A program made the position numbers and the translations under genes. Below the pieces are notes generated by a model. It saw only the letters and a program-made list of their open reading frames with translations, was not told where the DNA came from and ran no database searches. 55,957 nucleotides of DNA from an uncultured Roseovarius sp. (GTDB lineage Bacteria > Pseudomonadota > Alphaproteobacteria > Rhodobacterales > Rhodobacteraceae). Within the stretch, counting starts at the first letter, position 1, and every line of letters starts with the position of its first letter. Positions 16,005 through 24,526 of the stretch are shown piece by piece. The stretch covers positions 1 through 55,957 of the forward strand of contig CAKSUL010000006.1 in assembly GCA_934501475.1 (NCBI GenBank), in the 5' to 3' direction.

Positions 16005-17750
16005 CTATTTCAGGAGCGCACCTATCCCCGGATGTGCCTCAAGGAATTGCGGATGCGCAAGCAGAAACTCGTCCATCGGCGGGATGAAGACAAGCCAGTC
16101 GTCGGTTGTCAGCATCTGGACAAAGCCCGGATCGTTCAGCAGGAATTCGGTGAATTCCGGGGTGGCAAGCAGTTGCTTGGCGACCTCGGCGTTGCTGAGG
16201 ACATTGGCCATGTTGCCCGCCTCGAACAGCATGGCGGGGTTGTCGGTCAGAACCTTGTAGAGATCGGGATAGGCCAGCAGCGTGTTCAGCCGGGAAAACA
16301 GCAGATCGGGGTTCAGGATCATCTGATAATAGTCAAAGATCAGCCCCGGCAGCCAGAGCGCGATGATCGGGAACGCCAGCAGCACGACCAGCGCCACCGC
16401 CTGAATGGCCAGAAACGGAATGATCGAGCGGTAGATGTCGGACAGCGTGATTTCCTTGGGGGCGACCGCCTTCATGTAGAACAGGTTCAGCCCGTAGGGC
16501 GGGGTGATATAGGCCATCTGCATGTTCACCACGTAAAGCACCGCGAACCAGACCGGATCAAACCCCAGAACCTTGATGATCGGCACATAGATCGGCATGC
16601 ACAGGAACAGGATCGCGATGTCATCCAGAAACATCCCCAGCAGGAAAAAGCTGAGTTGCATGACGATGATCACCACCCACGGATTGACATCCATGCCGGT
16701 GATCGTCTCGCGGATGATGGTCGAGGCGCCCAGCCCGCTATAGACCGCGCTGAAGGTGATCGCGCCGATGATGATATAGGCGTTGAACCCCGACAGGCTG
16801 AGCGTGCGCAGCAGGCTTTCCTTGAACCCCTCGCGGGTGAACTTGCCCCGGATCACGGCGCTGATCAGTGCGCCGGCCGCCCCGAGGGCCGCCGCCTCGG
16901 TTGGTGAGGTGATGCCGGTGAAGATGCAGAACAGCACGCTGAAGATGATCAGGAAGGGCAGGATCAGGAATTTCAACGCGACCAGCTTTTCCTGCATGGT
17001 GCCGCGCTGATCGACCGGGATCGGCGGGGCCAGCGCCGGGTTGAGATTGGCGCGGATGGCGATATAGACGATATACATTGTCGCCAGCATCAGCCCCGGC
17101 ATCAGCCCGGCGGCAAACAGGCGGCCGACGGATTCCTGCGCCACAAAGGCATACATGATCATCATGATGCTGGGCGGAATGAGAAAGCCAAGCGCGCCCC
17201 CCGCCTGCACGATGCCCGTCGCCATGCGCTTGTCATAGTTGCGCGCCAGCATCGCCGGGACCGCGATGATCCCCATCGACAGGGTTGCCGCGCTGCTGAC
17301 GCCGATCATCGCCGCCATAACCGCGCAGATCAGCACCGTCCCCATGCCGAGGCCGCCCCGCATCCGCCCGGACCACAGATAGACCGCATCGAACAGGTCC
17401 TTGGCGATCCCCGAATTGTGCAGCACGAACCCCATGAAGATGAACAGCGGAATGGCGATCAGGGTCTTGCCGGATTCAAGCGAGAATTCCTTGAACTGAA
17501 ACAGCAGCATGTTCACCAGTGCCGGCTGAAAGACCCATGCCGTGATGATGGCGACCGACGCCAGACAGAACGCGATCGGAAAGCCGGTGGCCATCAGGAT
17601 CAGCATGCTGGAAAACATGAAGATGGTGACGCCCGCCGGGCTGTCGGCGGTCAGCATGTCCAGCCCGCCAAGCGCCGCGATCAGCACCGCATATCCGATG
17701 ATCCCAAAAGCCAGCAGGCGCAGGGATTTGTTGTCAAAGGCGCGCAACAT
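16005..17750 (-). CDS. dctM: TRAP transporter large permease with a repeat-bearing C-terminal tail
   Basis: Secondary transporter subunit that uses a sodium gradient to take up a substrate delivered by DctP. The 581-residue protein has the usual DctM core of about 430-470 residues (segments FPIAFCLASVAI, TLIAIPLFIFMGFVLHNSGIA, GVSSAATLSMGIIAVPAM, GGALGFLIPPS and the FLLGMFLDDIA and ITPPYGLNLFYM segments). From about residue 473 to the end there is an extra roughly 109-residue soluble tail made of short helical repeats with N/T/D/H-P at each start (NPDLL, NPAML, TPEFTEFLLN, DPGFVQMLT, HPQFL). The start at 17750 overlaps the dctQ stop (ATGA). Confidence 0.95.
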   Translation of the reverse strand: MLRAFDNKSLRLLAFGIIGYAVLIAALGGLDMLTADSPAGVTIFMFSSMLILMATGFPIAFCLASVAIITAWVFQPALVNMLLFQFKEFSLESGKTLIAIPLFIFMGFVLHNSGIAKDLFDAVYLWSGRMRGGLGMGTVLICAVMAAMIGVSSAATLSMGIIAVPAMLARNYDKRMATGIVQAGGALGFLIPPSIMMIMYAFVAQESVGRLFAAGLMPGLMLATMYIVYIAIRANLNPALAPPIPVDQRGTMQEKLVALKFLILPFLIIFSVLFCIFTGITSPTEAAALGAAGALISAVIRGKFTREGFKESLLRTLSLSGFNAYIIIGAITFSAVYSGLGASTIIRETITGMDVNPWVVIIVMQLSFFLLGMFLDDIAILFLCMPIYVPIIKVLGFDPVWFAVLYVVNMQMAYITPPYGLNLFYMKAVAPKEITLSDIYRSIIPFLAIQAVALVVLLAFPIIALWLPGLIFDYYQMILNPDLLFSRLNTLLAYPDLYKVLTDNPAMLFEAGNMANVLSNAEVAKQLLATPEFTEFLLNDPGFVQMLTTDDWLVFIPPMDEFLLAHPQFLEAHPGIGALLK

Positions 17751-18271
17751 CAGAGTTTTTCCCCGTAAACGGCAAACCAGAGATTCTGGATGAATGTCGC
17801 CGTGCCCTGCAGGAACAGCAGGAAGACCCCGACGACCAGAGCGGCCCGCCACTGATAAAGCGGCTGCGACAAGGTCGAGTTGGACGTTTCACGCCCGGCA
17901 ATCGCGCTGAGCGCATCCAGGCTGATCAGCTTCAGGAAGGTCACGAACAGGATCAGAAAGAAGATGAATGTCAGCGAATCCATCACCGCCTGCGTGCGCG
18001 GCGGCCATTTGTCATAAAACAGATCCATGCTGACATGTTCGTTGCACAGCAGCGTATAGGCCCCGGCCCAGATCATGTAGAGCCCGAATGTCATCTTGCT
18101 GATTTCAAAGGCCCAAGTGGTCGGGTTGTCAAAGAAATGCCGGGAAACCGCCTCCCACAGCATGATGGCGCCGAACACCAGCGCCAGCAGCGCCACGCCA
18201 TAGGCGATGAAACGGTTGAGGGTCGAAATGGACTGAACCGCTGATTTCAGAAAAGGCCTGAGCTGTTGCAC
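17750..18271 (-). CDS. dctQ: TRAP transporter small permease
   Basis: A 173-residue four-helix membrane protein (helices about 20-42, 55-78, 93-115 and 140-162). The NPTTWAFEISKM and WAGAYTLLCNEHVSMDLFYDKWPPRTQ segments are typical for DctQ. It partners DctM in the permease. It lies 78 bp after the dctP stop, separated by a stable stem-loop at 18291-18322, and overlaps dctM. Confidence 0.93.
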   Translation of the reverse strand: MQQLRPFLKSAVQSISTLNRFIAYGVALLALVFGAIMLWEAVSRHFFDNPTTWAFEISKMTFGLYMIWAGAYTLLCNEHVSMDLFYDKWPPRTQAVMDSLTFIFFLILFVTFLKLISLDALSAIAGRETSNSTLSQPLYQWRAALVVGVFLLFLQGTATFIQNLWFAVYGEKL

Positions 18272-18290
18272 CGTCGCTCTCCCGTTGCAA

Positions 18291-18322
18291 CCGGCCAGAG
18301 GGGGGATGTCCCCTCTGGCCGG
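18291..18322 (-). promoter_or_regulatory. Stem-loop between dctP and dctQM
   Basis: A perfect 13-bp G+C-rich stem (arms 18291-18303 and 18310-18322) with a 6-nt loop. No T run follows on the minus strand. It lies in the only gap of the operon, just after the gene for the abundant binding protein. Such elements protect the upstream mRNA from 3' exonucleases or reduce readthrough, which would give more DctP than permease, a general pattern for binding-protein operons. Confidence 0.75.
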
Positions 18323-18349
18323 CCATGTGTGCGCTGTTGCGCGGGTGGG

Positions 18350-19345
18350 TCAGAGACGACCGGCCGCCTTGGCGTTTTCCTTGATGATCTCGACCGCCCT
18401 GGCGTTGGCGGGCGATTTCTTGGCTTCTTCCTCCCAGACCTTGACGGCGGCCTGGGTCATGATGCGCATGTCCTCTTCCGAGAAGGAGGTGGTGGTGTTC
18501 TTGAACAGGGTCTCGATGGTCTTGGCATCCTGTTCGGTGATCCAGTCATAATATCCGCTGCGCATGTCATCGGCTGCGGCCTGCATGATCGCTTGCAGAT
18601 CCTCGGGCATCGCGTTCCAGACATCCGGGTTGATCACCAGGGCATCAACAATCGGGTCCAGCACCGGCGTGGTGTTGAAAAAGCGCGCGCCCTCGTAATA
18701 TTTGGTTTCCTGGTATTCGAAGGCCGACCCGTAAAGCACGCCGTCGATCTGGCCGGTGGTCAGCGCCAGATAGATATCCTCGGGCGGCATCGAGACGGTC
18801 TGCACGCCCACTTCGGCCAGCATCTTGGCGCTGGCACCCACGGCGCGGATCTTCATGCTGCGCATGTCTTCCAGGCTATTGATCGGGCGTTTGCTGAGGA
18901 AATGATAGGGTGCGGCCCAGACCGGGCCAAGATAGGTCACGCCGTTATTGCCGTATTCCTCGGCGACGATCTCTTTCAGGCCAAGGTCAAAGAAGATGGT
19001 GTTCGCCTCTTCGACCGAGGTCCACGCCACCGGCATCCCGGCCTCGATCGCACCGATCGCGGTTTCGGTGAACAGATGCCCGATGCCGCGCCCCATGTCG
19101 ACGGTGCCGGTCTTGACGGCGTTCAGGATCTGGCTGGTCGGCACCAGTTCCCCGCCCGAGAAGGTCTGGACCTCGATGCGCCCGCCGCTTTCGGCTTTCA
19201 CGGTTTCGGCGAATTTGGTTTCGGCGTCCAGCATGGCAGAGGGGTAGTAGCTTTGCATTTTCAGCTTGAATTCGGCCTCGGCGAAGGCGGGCAGCGCGCT
19301 CAGCGACAGCGCAAGGGCCGTGGCGGTGATCTTGAACAGGGTCAT
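18350..19345 (-). CDS. dctP: TRAP transporter substrate-binding protein
   Basis: A 331-residue periplasmic protein. Residues 1-22 are a signal peptide (KITATALALSLSALPAFA, cleavage after AFA). The mature part starts EFKLKMQSYYP and has the family segment MKIRAVGASAKML, in which R167 corresponds to the arginine that pairs with a substrate carboxylate in characterised DctP proteins, followed by PPEDIYLALTTGQIDG. A carboxylate-bearing substrate is therefore likely. The ATG at 19345 has GGAG eight bases before. First gene of the dctPQM-usp operon. The 497-bp upstream region holds an A/T-rich candidate promoter. Confidence 0.95.
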   Translation of the reverse strand: MTLFKITATALALSLSALPAFAEAEFKLKMQSYYPSAMLDAETKFAETVKAESGGRIEVQTFSGGELVPTSQILNAVKTGTVDMGRGIGHLFTETAIGAIEAGMPVAWTSVEEANTIFFDLGLKEIVAEEYGNNGVTYLGPVWAAPYHFLSKRPINSLEDMRSMKIRAVGASAKMLAEVGVQTVSMPPEDIYLALTTGQIDGVLYGSAFEYQETKYYEGARFFNTTPVLDPIVDALVINPDVWNAMPEDLQAIMQAAADDMRSGYYDWITEQDAKTIETLFKNTTTSFSEEDMRIMTQAAVKVWEEEAKKSPANARAVEIIKENAKAAGRL

Positions 19346-19842
19346 GGTGAGGTCTCCGGCTGTTGGGTATGAATGAAGTGTCGCACAGATGTGTGAAAGG
19401 TCAGATACGCGCCGCTTGCGTCTGTTGCGCAATCAGGGCGGCGTCGGGAAAATGCGAAGGCAGGCCGCATGGATCGGGTGTGGTTCGAGTGCTGTTTCTC
19501 CGCGTGACGCTCTCCTTCTCGGGGGTAGTCTGCCTCACTCAATCACTTTGTTTAACTTTGATGTTTGAAACTTTACTTCGGTAAACTCGAACCATTGATG
19601 CGCGATGGCGCGCGGATTGGTCCCGCCTGTTCGCACGGCCCTTGCGGCGCGCGGTCAAGGCGGTGATTCTCATCCGTCAGTATTGGTTACATGGCCGGTC
19701 CTGAATATCCCCCTGATGGGAGCGGGGGCGCACAAAGATCGCGGCGGCCCGCGCGGGGCAGCCGTCTGAATTGAGTATTTGTGCAAAGAAGAAGGGCGGC
19801 AGGGGGGCGGGCGTTCCTGCACTGAAGTTGCGGTGAAGCGCC
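19346..19842. other. Intergenic region upstream of dctP and downstream of an SDR gene
   Basis: 497 bp without a supported gene. About 19535-19590 is markedly A/T-rich and contains a perfect inverted repeat TTTAC-TTCG-GTAAA at 19572-19585, about 230 bp upstream of dctP, the best candidate for a promoter or regulator site. The part nearest the SDR gene contains the second copy of the A/T-rich motif (19772-19794). Two short open frames in the region have no family similarity or ribosome binding site that I could see. Confidence 0.5.
19772..19794. repeat. A/T-rich intergenic motif, copy 2
   Basis: Plus-strand text starts TGAGTATTTGTGCAAAG and ends AAGAAG. It matches the motif at 9412-9436 in most positions and, like it, lies downstream of the stop of a minus-strand gene (49 bp past the SDR). 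Confidence 0.45.
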
Positions 19843-20556
19843 TCAGCCGCGCCCGATATAGGGCATCGTGGTGGCCATCACCGTCATGGAGAGCACATTT
19901 GCCTCGGCCGGCAGGCTGGCCATATGCAGCACCGAGCGGGCGGCGTCGCGCACATCCATCACCGGCATGTCGGGGTTCTGCGCCTTGAGACCGGCGACAA
20001 GATCGGTTTCGGCATTGCCGATGTCGATCTGCCCGCAGGCGATGCCATGGGGGCGCCCGTCAAGGGCCAGGCTGCGGGTCATGCCGGTGATGGCGTGTTT
20101 GGTCGTGGTATAGCAGATCGTGCCGGGGCGCGGGCTGTGGGAAGCGATCGAGCCGTTGTTGATGATGCGCCCGCCCTCGGGGGATTGCGCACGCATCTGC
20201 GCGAAGGCAAGTCGGGCGGCGATGAACATGCCGCGCAGATTGACGGCGACCACCTGATCGAAGGCGGCGATGTCGATCATGTCGATATCGCCCACCGGGC
20301 CGAAAACCCCGGCATTGTTGAACAGCACATCAAGGCGGCCCGCCTTGTCGGTGAAGCGCGAGAACGCGGCGCGCATCGCCGCCGCGTCGGTCACGTCGCA
20401 GGGCAGGGCAACGGCGTTGGCATGTCGATCGGCCAGCGCGGCAAGGCGATCGGCGCGGCGCGCGATGAGGCCGACCCGCCAGCCCGCATCGAGGAATTCC
20501 TCCGCGGTGGCGTGGCCGATGCCGGAACTCGCCCCGGTGATCAGGATGGTTTTCAT
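19843..20556 (-). CDS. SDR family oxidoreductase
   Basis: A 237-residue classical short-chain dehydrogenase/reductase. The cofactor loop is ITGASSGIG (residues 6-14), the NNAG motif at 80-83, catalytic S136 and the Y149-x3-K153 pair. The residue A-R-R at the end of the second strand suggests NADP(H) as cofactor. Substrate not predictable; this class often has weak serine/3-hydroxyacid dehydrogenase resemblance (YdfG-like). It overlaps the helicase gene by 4 nt and so is at the end of a long minus-strand chain. Confidence 0.9.
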   Translation of the reverse strand: MKTILITGASSGIGHATAEEFLDAGWRVGLIARRADRLAALADRHANAVALPCDVTDAAAMRAAFSRFTDKAGRLDVLFNNAGVFGPVGDIDMIDIAAFDQVVAVNLRGMFIAARLAFAQMRAQSPEGGRIINNGSIASHSPRPGTICYTTTKHAITGMTRSLALDGRPHGIACGQIDIGNAETDLVAGLKAQNPDMPVMDVRDAARSVLHMASLPAEANVLSMTVMATTMPYIGRG

Positions 20557-22076
20557 GTCTCGGCCTCAAGGGTCAGGGGGGCGGGGGCGGTTTTCAGATC
20601 GTCGATGCGCAGCGCATGGGTGGGTTTGGACAGGCGGTTGCGCACGATCCAGTGCAGGCGGGTTTCGGCGCGGGTGATCGCCACATAGGTCAGGCGTTTC
20701 CACAGCGGCTGTCCTGCCTCGATCCGGCCCATGCGCGAGGCGGCGTAGAGATCCGGCGCAAAGACCTGCACCTGGTCCCATTGGCTGCCCTGGGCCTTGT
20801 GGATGGTCACGGCCGCGCCGTGCAGAAAGGTCGCGCCCATGGTGGCGGCAAAGGGGATGAAGGGTTCCTCTTCGTCGGGTTTTTCGATCTTGACGATGCT
20901 GGCGGCGCTGACCTGCGGGTCTTCGGCGCCGATGACATGCAGGCGCGAAAACCCCGGGCGTGTGCCGGGGCCGAGGAAAATCACCTGTGCGCCCTTGATC
21001 AGGCCGCGCGCCTCGAGATCGAGCCGTTTCTTGCGGTGTTTGAGCGGCAGTTCGATCCCGTCGCAGATCAGCGGCTCGCCTTCCAGGAGGGCGGTGTCGG
21101 GCGCGCCGTGAACCGCGCGAAAGGCGTTGATCAGGCGGATGCGGGTGGCGTTGCGCCAGACCAGAACCGGGCTGCGCGCCATCAGATCGACCTCGACCCG
21201 CTGGGACCACAGCACGCGGTCGTCGCTGCGCGCCTTGTCCTGGACCATCTGTTCAAACGTGTGAAAATCCAGCTGCGGATCGGCCAGCGCATGGGCGAGA
21301 TCGAGAATGGGATTGTCGGCATCCTGACGGTGCACCCGGTGCAGGATCAGCTTTGACGCCTCGGGCAGCGTGTCGAATACCATGGTGCCCGACTGCCCGA
21401 CCGGGGCAAGCTGCGCCGGGTCACCAAACAGGATCAGCGTGGGAAAGATATCCTGCAAATCGGCCATCTGGCGGTCATCCAGCATCGAGGCCTCATCGAC
21501 GAACCCGATGTCGAGCGGCTCTTCGCGGCGCTTCCAGCCGGTGATGAAATCGCTGCCGCGCAGACCGGCGGCGGCCAATGCGCCGGGGATGGATTTGTTG
21601 GACTGGTAAAAGGCGAATGCGCGATCCAGCGCCAGTTCGGTCAGGCCTTCGATTTCGGGGCGCTCGCCATTGCCGGCCAGCCATTCGGCGATTCTCTCGT
21701 ATTCGGGGTCATAGACCGGGGTATAGAGGATGCGGTGGATCGTGGTCGCGGGCACGCCGCGCATCCGCAGCACGCTGGCGGCCTTGTTGGTGGGGGCCAG
21801 AATGGCGAGGGTGCGCCGGTCCTTGCGCGCGCGCCCCTCGTAATCGCCGGAGACCACATCGACACCGGCCTCTTGCAGGGCGTGATACAGTTGCGCCAGC
21901 AGCAGGGTCTTGCCCGAACCGGCCTTGCCGACAACGGCCACGACGCGCGTATCGTCGCCGCGCGCCGGGGTCAGCAGGGATTGATCCAGATCGACACCCG
22001 CATTGCGCAGCACCTCGGTGATGCGGTCATGGGCTTCGGCCTGATCGTCAGAATAGGACAGGGCGGTATTTGACAT
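20553..22076 (-). CDS. RecD-like superfamily 1 ATP-dependent DNA helicase
   Basis: A 507-residue helicase of the RecD/TraA-related SF1 group. Walker A is GKAGSGKT at residues 50-57, motif II DEAS in GFVDEASMLDDRQM near 205, motif III GDPAQLAPVGQSG, the V-H-R-Q motif, and near the C-terminus the UvrD_C_2 domain signatures TIHKAQGSQW and YVAITRAE. It is shorter than RecD2 and lacks an obvious extra N-terminal domain. Proteins of this type are often encoded apart from recBC in alphaproteobacteria. The role in recombination or repair is inferred from family. Confidence 0.92.
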   Translation of the reverse strand: MSNTALSYSDDQAEAHDRITEVLRNAGVDLDQSLLTPARGDDTRVVAVVGKAGSGKTLLLAQLYHALQEAGVDVVSGDYEGRARKDRRTLAILAPTNKAASVLRMRGVPATTIHRILYTPVYDPEYERIAEWLAGNGERPEIEGLTELALDRAFAFYQSNKSIPGALAAAGLRGSDFITGWKRREEPLDIGFVDEASMLDDRQMADLQDIFPTLILFGDPAQLAPVGQSGTMVFDTLPEASKLILHRVHRQDADNPILDLAHALADPQLDFHTFEQMVQDKARSDDRVLWSQRVEVDLMARSPVLVWRNATRIRLINAFRAVHGAPDTALLEGEPLICDGIELPLKHRKKRLDLEARGLIKGAQVIFLGPGTRPGFSRLHVIGAEDPQVSAASIVKIEKPDEEEPFIPFAATMGATFLHGAAVTIHKAQGSQWDQVQVFAPDLYAASRMGRIEAGQPLWKRLTYVAITRAETRLHWIVRNRLSKPTHALRIDDLKTAPAPLTLEAET

Positions 22077-22179
22077 GGCGCGACACTATAGGCGGGGGCC
22101 AAGGGGGGCCAGCGAAAGGTGATGTCTTGGCGGTGGCGGTTGGCCCTTGGCCCCGGATCAGGTCCGCGACAGGCGCGGC

Positions 22180-23685
22180 TCAGATCGTCTGGTCATATTC
22201 GCCCACGGATGGCTCGGTGCGGATCACGGCATCGAGATCGGCAAAGATCGCGCGCATCTCGGCCTCGCTCTGGCTGCTTTCACAGACCACGACCAGATTG
22301 GGGGTGTTGCTGGAGGCGCGCACCAGTCCCCAGCTTCCGTTGTCCAGAATGACCCGCGCGCCGTTGACGGTGACCACCTGCGCGATCGCGCGGCCCGCCA
22401 GCGTCTGACCGGCCTCATGGCGCGCGACCAGTTTGGCGACAAGGCGCTCGAGCACATCGTATTTTTCGGTATCCGCGCAATAGGGCGACATGGTTGGCGT
22501 GGCCCATGTCATCGGCAGCGCGCGGCGCAGGTCGGACATCTTCATATCGGGATTGCGGTCCATCAGCTTGCAGATCTCGACCGCGACGCGCATCCCGCAA
22601 TCATAGCCGCGCCCCACCGGTTCGGCGAGGAAGTAATGCCCGGATTTTTCGAACCCCGCCAGGGCGCCGATCTCCTTGACGCGGCGTTTCATGTGGCTGT
22701 GGCCGGTCTTCCAGTAATCCGCCTTGGCCCCCAGGGCGCGCAACTCGGGGTCCGAGGCAAACAGGCCGGTGGATTTCACATCCGCCACAAAGGTGGAGCC
22801 GGGGTAAAGCTTGCTGAGGTCGCGCGCCATGATGACGCCCACCTTGTCGGCGAAGATCTCTTCTCCCTCGTCGTCGACCACGCCGCAGCGGTCGCCGTCG
22901 CCGTCAAACCCGAGCGCGAAATCCGCGCCCGACGCGCGCACCGATGCCGACATGTCATGCAGCATTTCCATCGCTTCGGGGTTCGGGTTGTAATGCGGGA
23001 ATGTGTAGTCCAGCCGGTTGTGGCTGGGCACGACCTCGACCCCGATGCGTTCGAACAATTCGGGCGCAAAGGCCGATGCGGTGCCGTTGCCCGTGGCGCA
23101 GACCACCTTGAGCTTGCGGGTCATGCGGAAATCGCCGACCAGATCGTCAAGATAGGCCTCGCGCACGCCATGGACGAATTCATATCCGCCCCCGGGGCGC
23201 GCCTGACCCTCGCCGTTCAGCACGATGTCGCGCAATTCGTTCATCTCGTCGGGGCCATGGGTGAGGGGGCGTTCAAACCCCATTTTCACCCCGGTCCAGC
23301 CATTGGGATTATGCGACGCGGTCACCATCGCGACGGCAGGCGCGTCCAGGTGGAACTGGGCAAAATAGGCCATCGGGGACAGGGCAGGGCCGATGTCGCG
23401 CACATGGATCCCGGCCTGCATCAGGCCCAGCATCAGCGCGTTCTTGATCGACAGCGAATAGTCGCGGTAATCATTGCCGACCGCGATCACGGGCGCAATG
23501 CCGCGCCGGTGCATCTGCGTGCCAAGGCCCAGGCCAAGCGCGGTGATGCCCGGCAGGTTGATGGCGTCGGGATATTTCCAGCGGGCGTCATATTCCCGAA
23601 ACCCGGTGGGCACGATCATCGCGTCGCGCAGGAATTCCCATGTGTTCTGGGTCACGGTCGGGGCGGGTCGGGTCATGTCGCGCAC
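22180..23685 (-). CDS. Phosphomannomutase/phosphoglucomutase
   Basis: A 501-residue alpha-D-phosphohexomutase, interconverting hexose-6- and hexose-1-phosphates. The phosphoserine loop is TASHNPNGWTGVK with S124; the metal loop is GFDGDGDR; the sugar-binding segment (AEPVGRGYDCGMR) and the C-terminal phosphate-binding domain with D-N-G-S-W follow. It would supply glucose-1-phosphate for RfbF or mannose-1-phosphate for capsule. The GTG at 23685 lies directly after the kdsA stop; an ATG three codons later is equally possible. It is downstream of kdsA and the capsule export genes. Confidence 0.93.
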   Translation of the reverse strand: MRDMTRPAPTVTQNTWEFLRDAMIVPTGFREYDARWKYPDAINLPGITALGLGLGTQMHRRGIAPVIAVGNDYRDYSLSIKNALMLGLMQAGIHVRDIGPALSPMAYFAQFHLDAPAVAMVTASHNPNGWTGVKMGFERPLTHGPDEMNELRDIVLNGEGQARPGGGYEFVHGVREAYLDDLVGDFRMTRKLKVVCATGNGTASAFAPELFERIGVEVVPSHNRLDYTFPHYNPNPEAMEMLHDMSASVRASGADFALGFDGDGDRCGVVDDEGEEIFADKVGVIMARDLSKLYPGSTFVADVKSTGLFASDPELRALGAKADYWKTGHSHMKRRVKEIGALAGFEKSGHYFLAEPVGRGYDCGMRVAVEICKLMDRNPDMKMSDLRRALPMTWATPTMSPYCADTEKYDVLERLVAKLVARHEAGQTLAGRAIAQVVTVNGARVILDNGSWGLVRASSNTPNLVVVCESSQSEAEMRAIFADLDAVIRTEPSVGEYDQTI

Positions 23686-24525
23686 TCACTTTTCAAGGCG
23701 TATCGGGTCGGATTTGGCAAGACGGTCAAACGCCATCAGACTGTCGATCAGCGCCCCCATCCGCGCCAGCGGGATCATGTTCGGCCCGTCCGAGGGCGCG
23801 CTGTCGGGATCTTCGTGGGTTTCGATGAACACCGCCGCCACGCCCAGGGCCACCGCCGCGCGCGCCATCACCGGCGCGAATTCACGCTGCCCGCCTGAGG
23901 ATCCGCCCATGCCGCCGGGTTGCTGCACCGAATGGGTGGCGTCCATGACCACGGGGTATCCGGTGGCGGCCATCTGGGGCAGGGCGCGCATGTCGGCGAC
24001 CAGCGTGTTATAGCCGAATGAGGTTCCCCGCTCGGTCAGCAGGATGTTGGTGTTGCCGGTGCTTTCGATCTTCGAGATCACGTTGGGCATGTCCCAGGGC
24101 GCCAGAAACTGGCCCTTCTTGACATTGATCACCGCGCCGGTTTCGCCTGCGGCCACCAGCAGATCGGTCTGACGGCACAGGAAGGCGGGGATTTGCAGCA
24201 CGTCGCACACCTGGGCCACCGGCGCGCATTGCTCGGGCAGGTGCACATCGGTCAGGACCGGCACATCCAGCGTATCACGCACGGTGCGCATGACCCTGAG
24301 CCCGCCCTCGATCCCGAGGCCGCGCTTGCCCGACAGCGACGTGCGGTTGGCCTTGTCGAACGAGCCCTTGAAAATGAACTGCGCGCCCGCTTTCGCGCAG
24401 ATGTCGCGCATGGCCGTGGCGATCATCAGCGCATGTTCGGCGCTTTCCAGTTGGCAGGGGCCGGCGATGATGGTCAGGGGCCGGTCGTTGCCGACGCCGA
24501 GCCCGGAAAAAGAGACGGTTTTCAT
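23686..24525 (-). CDS. kdsA: 3-deoxy-8-phosphooctulonate synthase
   Basis: Condenses phosphoenolpyruvate with arabinose-5-phosphate to Kdo-8-phosphate. The 279-residue protein has the FKGSFDKANRTS segment, GPGL-like GLGIEGGLRVM and ERGTSFGYNTLVADMR. The loop AGPCQLES carries C24 where E. coli KdsA has asparagine; cysteine here marks the metal-dependent class. Position 1 bp after kpsE and before the hexomutase suggests that it serves capsule assembly (poly-Kdo linker) as well as, or instead of, lipopolysaccharide; a second copy elsewhere would support the capsule role. Confidence 0.95.
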   Translation of the reverse strand: MKTVSFSGLGVGNDRPLTIIAGPCQLESAEHALMIATAMRDICAKAGAQFIFKGSFDKANRTSLSGKRGLGIEGGLRVMRTVRDTLDVPVLTDVHLPEQCAPVAQVCDVLQIPAFLCRQTDLLVAAGETGAVINVKKGQFLAPWDMPNVISKIESTGNTNILLTERGTSFGYNTLVADMRALPQMAATGYPVVMDATHSVQQPGGMGGSSGGQREFAPVMARAAVALGVAAVFIETHEDPDSAPSDGPNMIPLARMGALIDSLMAFDRLAKSDPIRLEK

Positions 24526-24526
24526 G

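Noticed and set aside
22147..23898. 583-residue open frame opposite the hexomutase
   Set aside because: Shadow frame of the hexomutase; no recognisable domain.
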